Source of the DNA: Desulfobulbaceae bacterium UBA2273
GTDB lineage: Bacteria; Desulfobacterota; Desulfobulbia; Desulfobulbales; Desulfurivibrionaceae
DNA length: 64,000 bases
Direction: 5' to 3'
Assembly: GCA_002347095.1 (NCBI GenBank)
Contig: DDWZ01000021.1
Coordinates: 54,957-118,956, forward strand
In this document: piece after piece, positions 1-7,014 of the stretch
Layout of the letters: each line of letters begins with the position of its first letter
Position numbering within the stretch: the first letter of the stretch is position 1
Translations under genes and position numbers: made by a program
The notes under the pieces: model-generated
The model's database searches: none
What the model saw: only the letters and a program-made list of their open reading frames with translations
Told to the model about the DNA's origin: nothing

Positions 1-791
1 GCTCCATCACCGTCACCGGAACCGCCGGGGCTGTGGTCCCGGCCGGCACGCTGCTGCAACGGGCCGACGCCGCCGAATACACCACCGATGCCGAGGCCAC
101 CTTCGCCACGACCACGGCGACCATCGCGGTCACCGCCTCCCTGGCTGGGGCGGATGGCAACGCAGTTACAGGGGTTTCCCTCTCCCTGGTCTCGCCCATT
201 TCCGGGGTGCAAAGCCAGGCCACCATCGACTCCCCAGGCATCACCGGCGGCACCGACACCGAGGATGACGACTCGCTGCGCTCCCGGCTGGTGGCCAGGA
301 TTCGCACCCCGCCCCACGGGGGCAGCGATCTGGATTATCATGCCTGGGCGTTGGAAGTGGCCGGGGTCACCAGGTCATGGGTCTATCCGCAGCACCTTGG
401 CCTCGGCACCGTGGGCATCACCTTTGTCTGCGACGATCTCGATCCGGTCATCCCGGATGCGGCCACGGTGCTGGCGGTGCAGGCGCACATCGATGAGGTG
501 CGTCCGGTCACCGCCCAGGTCACGGTCTTTGCCCCGGTGGCAGCTCCGCTTGATCTCACCATCCGCCTCACCCCGAACACCACCACGGTGCAGGCAGCAG
601 TGGAGGCCGAGCTGGCCGACCTGCTCTCCCGCGAGGCGGAACCGGCAGGCACCATCCTGGTCAGCCACCTGCGCGAGGCGATCAGCCTGGCTGCCGGAGA
701 AACCGACCACGCCCTGATCTCCCCCGTGGCTGACGTTACCCACACCACCGGCCAGATCGCCACCCTGGGGACCATCACATGGCAGGCGTAA
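1..791 (+). CDS. Phage baseplate assembly protein J (Mu gp47-like), 5'-truncated by window edge
   Basis: The reading frame is open from base 3, so the true start lies upstream and only about the C-terminal 263 residues are seen. The sequence resembles the C-terminal half of baseplate J/gp47 proteins. These form the wedge of contractile-tail baseplates and contact the tail fibres. The fragment has the usual alternating beta-rich composition, with a stretch reading DSLRSR followed by a PPHGG motif, typical of the family. It overlaps the next tail gene by 13 bases, as in compact phage tail operons, and gp47-gp48-fibre order matches Mu-like phages. The family call is confident. Whether the phage is functional cannot be judged from this window. 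Confidence 0.85.
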   Translation, partial: SITVTGTAGAVVPAGTLLQRADAAEYTTDAEATFATTTATIAVTASLAGADGNAVTGVSLSLVSPISGVQSQATIDSPGITGGTDTEDDDSLRSRLVARIRTPPHGGSDLDYHAWALEVAGVTRSWVYPQHLGLGTVGITFVCDDLDPVIPDAATVLAVQAHIDEVRPVTAQVTVFAPVAAPLDLTIRLTPNTTTVQAAVEAELADLLSREAEPAGTILVSHLREAISLAAGETDHALISPVADVTHTTGQIATLGTITWQA

Positions 792-1363
792 CCGATTATA
801 CGAGCCAACTCCAGGCCCTGCTGCCCCCCGGCGCTGCCTGGAGCCGGGAGCCGGATGCGGCCCTCACCAAACTGCTCACCGCCCTGGCCGATGAATTTGC
901 ACGGGCGGACCAGCGGGCCACGGATCTGCGCGATGAGGCGGACCCGTACAACACGGTGGAGATGCTCCCAGACTGGGAACGGGTTGCAGGGTTGCCGGAT
1001 TCCTGTGTCGGAGCCATGGACACCATCTACGCCAGGCAGTTGGCCCTGGCCGGAAAGCTGGCCGCAGTGGGCGGGCAATCGCGGGCCTATTTCGTAGGCC
1101 TGGCCGCGGCCCTCGGCTACGAGATCACCATCACCGAATTTTCCGCCCGCCGCCATGGCGACCTGTATGGCGACCTGTACGGCGGCACCGATTGGAACTT
1201 TGTCTGGCAGGTAAACGCGCCGGCCACCACAATCATCAACCGCCTCTATGGCCGGAGCTACATGGGAGAGCCCTACCGGACCTGGGGATATGAACAACTG
1301 GAATGCGCCATCGAGGCGCTGAAACCGGCCCACACTCAAGTGAATTTCAGCTACGGAGGATAA
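779..1363 (+). CDS. Mu gp48-like / YmfQ (DUF2313) phage tail protein
   Basis: This 194-residue protein has the N-terminal hallmark of YmfQ/DUF2313 tail proteins: a short segment ending LLPPGAAW, then helices carrying the charged ADEFAR and LRDEADP stretches. In Mu-like phages these proteins sit beside gp47 and help build the baseplate. The start at 779 overlaps the end of the baseplate J gene, consistent with translational coupling, and the tail-fibre gene follows after 6 bases. The length is normal for the family. The family assignment is by sequence pattern; the role in this phage is inferred from position. Confidence 0.85.
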   Translation: MAGVTDYTSQLQALLPPGAAWSREPDAALTKLLTALADEFARADQRATDLRDEADPYNTVEMLPDWERVAGLPDSCVGAMDTIYARQLALAGKLAAVGGQSRAYFVGLAAALGYEITITEFSARRHGDLYGDLYGGTDWNFVWQVNAPATTIINRLYGRSYMGEPYRTWGYEQLECAIEALKPAHTQVNFSYGG

Positions 1364-1369
1364 CACACC

Positions 1370-1990
1370 ATGGACTATCCAGTAAGCGACCCAACCGTCG
1401 GGTTGGTTGGCGGTAAATTTAGCGATGGAGATCCGGTTGGGGGGGTGGCGGCCTCCCGCGATCCTGCTGCCTGGGCCAATGCGGTGACGGATGAACTGCG
1501 GGCCATTATTGCTGCCGCAGGACTGACGCCTAGCGAAGCGGATCTCAACCAGGTGCTGGATGCTCTTGTTTTATTGGGTCTCCGCGCCGCCTCCTCCACC
1601 CTACCTGGTGTTGTCGAGTTGGCCACTGATGCTGAGGTGCAGGCCGGGACAGACACAGCGCGAGTAGTGACCCCGGCGGGGCTTGCCAGTTTTGCACAAA
1701 GTTTGGCTGCGTTCGGCTATAAAAAATTACCTGGAGGGTTGATCCTACAATGGGGAAATCTGTTAAATATAGCTTTTAACCAGGCACCAGGGGCAACATT
1801 TAGTTTTCCTATAGTGTTTCCAAATGCTGTTTTATCATTTGTTTCTACGAGTTATTTCACTTCTTCGGGGACAACTACAGTCGCCAACATCAACCCAAGT
1901 TCTGTAAGTGCTTCCGGCGTTGTATATCAGGCCTCTGCAACTATTCCATCCGGCACATTCAGCAGCCGTTGGATATCCATAGGTAATTAA
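1370..1990 (+). CDS. Phage tail fibre protein
   Basis: This 206-residue protein begins with a short baseplate-attachment segment, has a central repeat-like LPGVVELATDAEVQAG stretch and a YKKLPGG linker typical of tail fibre and collar proteins. It ends in a beta-rich domain like the gp53-type fibre C-terminus, including LQWG. Tail fibres bind the host surface and fix host range. The last ~90 codons are visibly richer in A and T than the first half, as expected when the receptor-binding tip has been swapped by recombination. The next gene is a fibre-assembly-like protein, as usual. Fibre identity is fairly sure; the receptor is unknown. Confidence 0.8.
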   Translation: MDYPVSDPTVGLVGGKFSDGDPVGGVAASRDPAAWANAVTDELRAIIAAAGLTPSEADLNQVLDALVLLGLRAASSTLPGVVELATDAEVQAGTDTARVVTPAGLASFAQSLAAFGYKKLPGGLILQWGNLLNIAFNQAPGATFSFPIVFPNAVLSFVSTSYFTSSGTTTVANINPSSVSASGVVYQASATIPSGTFSSRWISIGN

Positions 1991-2000
1991 GGAGATAATA

Positions 2001-2642
2001 ATGCACTATTCAGCAACCACCAAAGGGTTTTATGTCACATCAATTCATGGTGCCAGGCAGATGGAAATACTTGACCCAACATGGGTGCGCCCCACGATAA
2101 CTGTTATCCTTCAGCCTGGAGAGTCTTACCCTGTTGGAGAACAGGTAATAAAAAATACCAGCGATATCCCAACGACACTGGTTGATGTCTTGGACGTATA
2201 CGCTGTACATCCGACCATAACGGTGGACAATCCTGATTGCAAAATCCCGGCTGATGCCGTGGAAATCTCTGACGAACAGCATGCTGCTCTCATGCAGGGG
2301 CAAAGCGAGGGCAAGGTTATCGGGGCCGATGAAGGCGGCTTCCCGTTATTGCTTGTCCCTCCTGTCCTCCCACCGTCTGAAAATGATTTCAAGGTTGCGG
2401 TGCAAGGAATTCTTGATGCAAAGGCCCAGGAGCTGAACTATGACGGCATTCTGTCGCTCTGCTCCTATGCCTCCAGCACTAATCCTGTCTTTGCCGCAGA
2501 GGCTGCAGCCGGAGCAACATGGCGTGATGCTGCCTGGGCACACTGTTACCAGGCGCTGGATGATGTGCAAAATAACCTCCGGCAACCCCCCACCGTGGCT
2601 GAACTGGTAGCAGAACTGCCCGCCATGAACTGGCCGGTATAA
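2001..2642 (+). CDS. Tail fibre assembly-like protein
   Basis: This 213-residue protein opens with the HYSATTKGFY signature of phage tail-fibre-assembly proteins. It carries the ALMQGQSEGKVI...DEGGFPLL segment also typical of those chaperones. The C-terminal ~90 residues resemble the DUF4376-type tail found on some of them. Such proteins help fold or trimerise the fibre encoded just upstream, 10 bases away. A ribosome-binding site (AAGGAGA) precedes the ATG. Base composition is AT-rich near the start, like the end of the fibre gene, suggesting the two were exchanged together. Confidence 0.7.
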   Translation: MHYSATTKGFYVTSIHGARQMEILDPTWVRPTITVILQPGESYPVGEQVIKNTSDIPTTLVDVLDVYAVHPTITVDNPDCKIPADAVEISDEQHAALMQGQSEGKVIGADEGGFPLLLVPPVLPPSENDFKVAVQGILDAKAQELNYDGILSLCSYASSTNPVFAAEAAAGATWRDAAWAHCYQALDDVQNNLRQPPTVAELVAELPAMNWPV

Positions 2643-2647
2643 TCACG

Positions 2648-2908
2648 ATGGGTGCCAGATTGCTCCAGGTAGCCATTGCTTTTGATCAGTTTGCGAACTG
2701 CCTGATCAGCCTGGCGATAGGCGGAGGGTGGGCCGACGAAACCATCTCCGCCCGCCTGTGGCGGAATAGAGCCTTGCCGGGGTGGCGCGAATCACGCTGG
2801 CTGGTGGATAAGCTCTTTTTTCGACAGCCGAACCATTGCTACCAGTCGTTTGTGTCGGAGTTGCAACGGAAGCAATTGCCGGAGGATTATCAAGAGGAGG
2901 CATTATGA
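2648..2908 (+). CDS. Small phage protein of the WADET...LWR type, function unknown
   Basis: This 86-residue protein has the pattern WADETISARLWR then W...DKLFF then CYQSFVSE...QLPEDY. I recognise this layout from small uncharacterised proteins next to lysis genes in many tailed-phage genomes. No catalytic motif or signal peptide is visible; the N-terminal 25 residues are moderately hydrophobic. Its stop overlaps the ATG of the endolysin-like gene (ATGA), so the two are likely translated together. Function is unknown; position suggests the lysis or late module. Confidence 0.65.
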   Translation: MGARLLQVAIAFDQFANCLISLAIGGGWADETISARLWRNRALPGWRESRWLVDKLFFRQPNHCYQSFVSELQRKQLPEDYQEEAL

Positions 2909-3306
2909 TCTCACCAACAGGAAAAACAACAGTGCGCAGCGACTCCAAGGGCGATGGCCACTACGGCGCCTCGCGGGGCGGCAGGATGCACGACGGCACC
3001 GACTATCCTTGCACCCCTGGGCAACAGGTGGTAGCGCCCATAGACGGCACCGTGTTGCGCGAGGCCGTGCCCTATGCCGACGACAGTAAATATCGAGGCG
3101 TGGTTATCCAGGGCACTCACGCCCGGGTCAAGATGTTCTACCTACTCCCGGACAAGACCCTCATCGGCAAGCGGGTAACGCAGGGTCAACCCATCGGCAC
3201 GGCCCAGGACATTTCGGCCAAGTACGGTGCCGCCATGACCCCGCACATCCATCTGCAGGTCGAGAGTTACGATCCGGAGATCCTGATCGAGGAGGGCGCA
3301 GCATGA
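2905..3306 (+). CDS. M23-family peptidase-like phage endolysin
   Basis: This 133-residue protein has the LytM/M23 zinc-peptidase core: HDGTD supplies the first His and Asp ligands and HIHLQ near the C-terminus supplies the HxH motif. Enzymes of this family cut peptide cross-bridges of peptidoglycan. No signal peptide is seen, so export would rely on the holin in the next gene. The ATG at 2905 is chosen because it overlaps the preceding stop and follows a GAGGAGG ribosome-binding site; an upstream in-frame start lacks one. Its 3' end overlaps the holin gene by 4 bases, giving a lysis cassette. Confidence 0.8.
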   Translation: MISPTGKTTVRSDSKGDGHYGASRGGRMHDGTDYPCTPGQQVVAPIDGTVLREAVPYADDSKYRGVVIQGTHARVKMFYLLPDKTLIGKRVTQGQPIGTAQDISAKYGAAMTPHIHLQVESYDPEILIEEGAA

Positions 3307-3875
3307 ATATCGGCGAGGTCTTGAAAAAAGCAGGTGCGGCAGTGCTCAAGGAAGTGGTGCCGGGCGGCGGTCTGATCCTGGAACTGATCAACCAGTTTCT
3401 CCCGGAAGAAAAAAAGCTGCCTGCCACGGCCACCGGGACCGAGGCACAGGCCGCAATCCAGGCCCTGCCCCCCGAGCAGCAGACACAGATCCTCATGAAG
3501 GAGATGGACGTGGCCATGGCGGAGATCAATACCTGGCCCCAGGTGGTTGCCTCCCTGGCCTCGGCTGATGCCTCTGGGGCAAGCACACGGCCCTTTATCG
3601 CCCTACTGATGGCCTGGGCCGTATCCGGCACGGTGGCGGTGTTCGTGATCGCCTGGGCCGCCGCTATCGCCACCGACCAAACCGCCACCCTGAAAGCCCT
3701 GGCCGAATCCTGGCCCATGATGCTTGCCGTGCTGGGCACACCCACAGCCCTACTCCGCGCCTACTTCGGTCTGCGGAGCGAGGAGAAAAAGGCGCGCTAC
3801 AGCACCGCCACCGGTGGCCAAGTCCTCCAAGGGGGGCCGGTGCTGAACCTGATTAAAACGCTGACTGGCAGGTAA
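3303..3875 (+). CDS. 3-TM family holin
   Basis: This 190-residue protein has a short amphipathic N-terminus and hydrophobic segments around residues 97-120 and 131-148. An ASTRPFIALLMAW motif sits at the first membrane helix and an LRSEEK segment follows the last one. This matches the 3-TM holin family found in Mu-like phages and gene-transfer agents. Holins permeabilise the inner membrane so the endolysin can reach the cell wall. The gene overlaps the endolysin gene upstream by 4 bases and the following small gene by one base, supporting a lysis operon. Confidence 0.75.
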   Translation: MNIGEVLKKAGAAVLKEVVPGGGLILELINQFLPEEKKLPATATGTEAQAAIQALPPEQQTQILMKEMDVAMAEINTWPQVVASLASADASGASTRPFIALLMAWAVSGTVAVFVIAWAAAIATDQTATLKALAESWPMMLAVLGTPTALLRAYFGLRSEEKKARYSTATGGQVLQGGPVLNLIKTLTGR

Positions 3876-4084
3876 TGATAAAAATCAGCGACCACGACCA
3901 TCTGCGCGACGCCGCCCTGCATGCCCACGCTGATATGCGGGTGGCCATCAAGCTGCTGCGCAGGCTGCGCTGGATCAAGGCCTGGCGCAAGATGCACCAA
4001 GGGTATGATCGGCTGGGCAAGGCGCTGGAATCACCAAGGAGGCAACATGAAGAACAACCCATGGGGTCCGCCCTGCGGCGATGA
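3875..4084 (+). CDS. Small prophage protein, unknown
   Basis: This 69-residue, strongly basic and His-rich protein starts on an ATG that shares a base with the holin stop (TAATG). It could be a spanin-less lysis accessory or another phage late protein, but no family is recognised. The tail of the frame overlaps a smaller open frame at 4047 that has a much better ribosome-binding site. Coding is supported only by tight packing in the operon. Confidence 0.45.
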   Translation: MIKISDHDHLRDAALHAHADMRVAIKLLRRLRWIKAWRKMHQGYDRLGKALESPRRQHEEQPMGSALRR

Positions 4085-4106
4085 GGAAGGCACCGACGAT
4101 GAGTGA
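4047..4106 (+). CDS. Candidate 19-residue peptide or leader for the TraR/DksA gene
   Basis: A perfect AAGGAGG at 4036-4042 sits 4 bases before an ATG that opens a 19-codon acidic frame (MKNNPWGPPC...DDE). Its stop overlaps the start of the TraR/DksA-like gene (ATGAGTGA). The strong ribosome site and coupled stop/start are seen directly. Whether the peptide itself has a role, or the frame only loads ribosomes for the next gene, is unknown. Confidence 0.35.
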   Translation: MKNNPWGPPCGDEEGTDDE

Positions 4107-4326
4107 CGACGCAGATATATCTGAGCCTAATCAGCGGCTACTGGAGGCAGCGACAATAGGTAGAGTCTCCGCTGCCGAGCAGGCCAAGCGGCTCCGACCA
4201 TCACTCACCCATTGCCTGGAGTGCGGGGAGAAGATCCCCGACAAACGAAGAGAGGCAGAGCCAGGATGCGAGCTGTGCGTGCAGTGTAAATCCTGGCAGG
4301 AAAAAGGCGGGAGTTTCTGGCCGTAG
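4099..4326 (+). CDS. TraR/DksA-family zinc-finger protein (phage type)
   Basis: This 75-residue protein has a DksA-type four-cysteine finger: HCLECG near residue 36 and CELCVQC near residue 58. A basic KIPDKRREAEPG loop lies between them, as in small TraR-like proteins of plasmids and phages. TraR-type proteins bind in the secondary channel of RNA polymerase and mimic DksA with ppGpp. The start at 4099 overlaps the stop of the small upstream frame. It is the last prophage gene before the tRNA. The family is clear; a role in host transcription control is inferred. Confidence 0.8.
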   Translation: MSDDADISEPNQRLLEAATIGRVSAAEQAKRLRPSLTHCLECGEKIPDKRREAEPGCELCVQCKSWQEKGGSFWP

Positions 4327-4410
4327 TCCACGCCCCAAGCGTGTGGACCCTGCGTGGACACTTTGCACTAAAAAAGGGCTTCCAGAAAAACCCGGAAACC
4401 CTTGCTACAC
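4327..4410. other. Prophage-chromosome junction candidate beside the tRNA 3' end
   Basis: No gene lies between the last phage gene and the tRNA. The stretch holds a short inverted repeat (GTCCAC at 4326 against GTGGAC at 4343), a further GTGGAC nearby, and the tRNA terminator. The prophage lies on the 3' side of the tRNA, the side used by tRNA-targeting integrases. However, Mu-like phages usually transpose at random, so the exact boundary is open. Confidence 0.35.
4370..4402 (-). terminator. Rho-independent terminator of tRNA-Thr
   Basis: Read on the minus strand, AGGGtTTCC pairs with GGAAgCCCT (one mismatch) and is followed by six T. It lies 8 bases beyond the tRNA 3' end and is correctly oriented to end that transcript. 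Confidence 0.65.
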
Positions 4411-4486
<76 letters not shown>

Positions 4487-4627
4487 GTTATACCTTGCAG
4501 GATAACGATATTTTGCGTATTTTAAACAATGCTCTGCATCTATCAACTTTACCCAAAAGTGTCAAGCCCTTCCCGTCTCCCCCTCGGCTAAAAACCTAAA
4601 AATTATCCCTCAGGCCTGCCGGCAGCA

Positions 4628-6001
4628 ATGAAAAAAAACCGCCCGACTTCCATTCTCGTCGTCGATGACGACAAAACCCATCGCATCATGTTGAAAACCA
4701 TGCTGAAGCAATGGGGCTGGCAGACAGAAGAGGCAGATGACGGAACAACCGCCATCGAGGCTGTCCACAACACGCCCTTTGATGCCGTTCTCATGGATGT
4801 CCGCATGACCAAGCTGGACGGCATGGAAGCCCTGCGGCGCATTCATGCATACAACCCTGCCATTCCCGTGATCATCATGACGGCATACTCCTCGGTGGAT
4901 GCCGCGGTGGAGGCCATCAAGATCGGCGCCCACGACTACCTGACCAAGCCCCTTGACTTTGACCGGCTCAAACTCACCATGGCCCGAGCCCTGGATCATC
5001 GGCAAATCCAGGAAAACAAGGATTCTTCCCACAACAATAAAACATTTTCCCTGGACACCGGGACAATCATCGGCAACTCAGGACCGATGCGCGAGCTGAT
5101 GGAAATGGTGTCCTATGTAGCGCCAAGCGAGGCAACCGTTCTGATTTCAGGGGAATCGGGCACGGGTAAGGAATTGATCGCCGCGGCCTTGCACCACAAC
5201 AGCGCCCGTAAAAACGGCCCCTTTATCAAGGTCAACTGCGCGGCTCTTGTTGAAAATCTTCTGGAATCAGAACTATTCGGGCATGAGAAAGGCGCCTTTA
5301 CCGGAGCCGACCGTCGGCGGGAGGGCAAATTCGTCCAGGCCAACGGCGGCACCCTCTTCCTTGACGAGATAGGCGAAACCTCACCGGGCATGCAGGCAAA
5401 ACTGCTGCGCGTCTTGCAGGAGCATGAGATCCAACGGGTTGGAGGACAGGAAACCATTGCTGTTGATGTGCGCGTCCTGGCGGCCAGCAACCGGAACCTG
5501 GAGGAAGAGGTGGCGCAGGGCGCCTTCCGGGAGGATTTGTACTACCGGCTCAACGTGGTTCCCCTGCATGTTCCCCCGCTCAAGGAGCGGCGCGAGGACA
5601 TCCCCCCCCTGGCCGAATACTTCGTGGAAAAATTTGCCAAGAAAAACAACCGCCAAATTTCTGGCATTACGCCACGCTGCATGGCGTTGCTTCTCAACTA
5701 TCCCTGGCCCGGCAATGTGCGGGAGCTTGAAAACGCCATTGAGCGGGGCATTATCCTCATGCGCGGCGACTACCTTGATGAAGAATCCCTGCCCATCCCG
5801 GTGCAGCGTTTCGCCATGAAAACCGAGACGCCGCCATTCGCCTCCGCCGCAACTTCCCCCGGCTCGCTTGAAGAGGCGGAACGGATCGTCATCACAAACA
5901 TCCTGGCGGAAACAGGGGGCAACAAAAGTGAAGCATCACGCCGCCTGAACATCACCCGCAAAACCCTGCTCAGCAAAATGCATAAATACGGCCTGACCTG
6001 A
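4628..6001 (+). CDS. Sigma-54-dependent response regulator (NtrC/AtoC/ZraR type)
   Basis: This 457-residue protein has three classical domains. The receiver (about 8-120) has the acidic pair at DDD13-15, phospho-acceptor D57 and K107. The AAA+ domain (about 145-380) has Walker A GESGTGKE at 175-182 and the sigma-54 contact loop GAFTGA at 222-227. A C-terminal Fis-type helix-turn-helix ends the protein. When phosphorylated, such proteins form rings that remodel sigma-54 polymerase. No histidine kinase gene is adjacent on either side, so its partner and target genes are unknown. The flanking genes are on the opposite strand (downstream) or a tRNA (upstream), so it is probably transcribed alone. 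Confidence 0.93.
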   Translation: MKKNRPTSILVVDDDKTHRIMLKTMLKQWGWQTEEADDGTTAIEAVHNTPFDAVLMDVRMTKLDGMEALRRIHAYNPAIPVIIMTAYSSVDAAVEAIKIGAHDYLTKPLDFDRLKLTMARALDHRQIQENKDSSHNNKTFSLDTGTIIGNSGPMRELMEMVSYVAPSEATVLISGESGTGKELIAAALHHNSARKNGPFIKVNCAALVENLLESELFGHEKGAFTGADRRREGKFVQANGGTLFLDEIGETSPGMQAKLLRVLQEHEIQRVGGQETIAVDVRVLAASNRNLEEEVAQGAFREDLYYRLNVVPLHVPPLKERREDIPPLAEYFVEKFAKKNNRQISGITPRCMALLLNYPWPGNVRELENAIERGIILMRGDYLDEESLPIPVQRFAMKTETPPFASAATSPGSLEEAERIVITNILAETGGNKSEASRRLNITRKTLLSKMHKYGLT

Positions 6002-6012
6002 ACCTCTCCGGC

Positions 6013-7014
6013 CTACAGCGACCATTCCTGAAAAAGTGCATCGGCGAGCGGCTCCGCGACCAGAAATCGCTCTTCTCCCCCCGAAGCAAACAGCACCGTT
6101 CCCGGGGCTGATGCGCCGGCCATTTTTTTCCCGAAGCGCACCACCAATCCGGCTGCCGCGGCAAAATCGTCCGGGTGGACCGCGCCGTGCAAAACCCCCA
6201 TTGGCCCGGGCCGCTCCGGCATGTGCACCAGATAGTCGCCCGGATCATGCAAGGCCTCAAGCCGCGCATTCTCGGCTTCATCGCGGCCAAGGACGAACCA
6301 GCCGCCATGGGGCAACTGAAAATGGCGGCCGAAGAGAAGCAGGCGGATGTCATTGAGCCTGATCTCGGGATAGCGGGCATAATACCAGGCAATCCGTTTT
6401 GCCTGGTCCGCTTCGGTGAGGACACAGCCTCCGGCGGGACGGGGATAATCCGTGATGCCAAATTGCTCGGCCAGTTGTATCTGCGGCTGGCGGCCCCTAC
6501 CGTTGAAATCCAGAAGAAGCTCCCGATCCACCAACCCATCACGCTCCGCCCGGGTCGGCTCTTGGGTTTTGGCGCACAGCGGCCGCAGAAGAATCCCCTC
6601 GCAGCCGCTGTCCCGCTCAATCACCCGCAGGGTATCGCGGCGCTGGGACATGGGGCGCTGGCCGATCACCTCGCCGGTAATGAGAAACGAGGCGGCAAAT
6701 TCCTCCATCAATCTTTTTGCCTCCCGGAACAGCAGAATCTTGCAATCGATGCAGGGGTTGAAATTCTTCCCGTAGCCATGGGGAGGGTTGCGGAGCATGG
6801 CAAAATAGGCTTCGCTCACATCGCGGAGGACAACCTCGATGCCGTAGCTTTCCCGGACCATTCTGGCATACTGCTCCTCCTTGGCCAGGAGTTCGTAGCC
6901 GAAAAATGGCGTAACAAACTTGACCGCCTGCACCGCGATTCCCTGCGCCGCCACTACCCGGCAGGCGAGGATGCTGTCCAGCCCGCCGGAAAAAAGAGCC
7001 AGGGCCCGGGTCAT
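6013..7014 (-). CDS. PP-loop ATPase, tRNA thiouridylase-like (ThiI/MnmA-related)
   Basis: This 333-residue protein begins with a PP-loop ATP-pyrophosphatase motif, SGGLDS at residues 9-14. A conserved CIDC pair occurs near residue 88 and GEVIGQRPMSQ follows, a layout I associate with ThiI/MnmA-like tRNA sulfur-transfer proteins of deltaproteobacteria and their relatives. The C-terminal ~130 residues (HFQLPHGGWFVLGRDEAEN) look like the NFACT-R-type domain fused to this family. The likely reaction is ATP-dependent activation of a tRNA uridine for thiolation, but the exact position modified is not known. The ATG at 7014 overlaps the recN stop (ATGA), so it is translationally coupled to recN. Confidence 0.7.
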   Translation of the reverse strand: MTRALALFSGGLDSILACRVVAAQGIAVQAVKFVTPFFGYELLAKEEQYARMVRESYGIEVVLRDVSEAYFAMLRNPPHGYGKNFNPCIDCKILLFREAKRLMEEFAASFLITGEVIGQRPMSQRRDTLRVIERDSGCEGILLRPLCAKTQEPTRAERDGLVDRELLLDFNGRGRQPQIQLAEQFGITDYPRPAGGCVLTEADQAKRIAWYYARYPEIRLNDIRLLLFGRHFQLPHGGWFVLGRDEAENARLEALHDPGDYLVHMPERPGPMGVLHGAVHPDDFAAAAGLVVRFGKKMAGASAPGTVLFASGGEERFLVAEPLADALFQEWSL

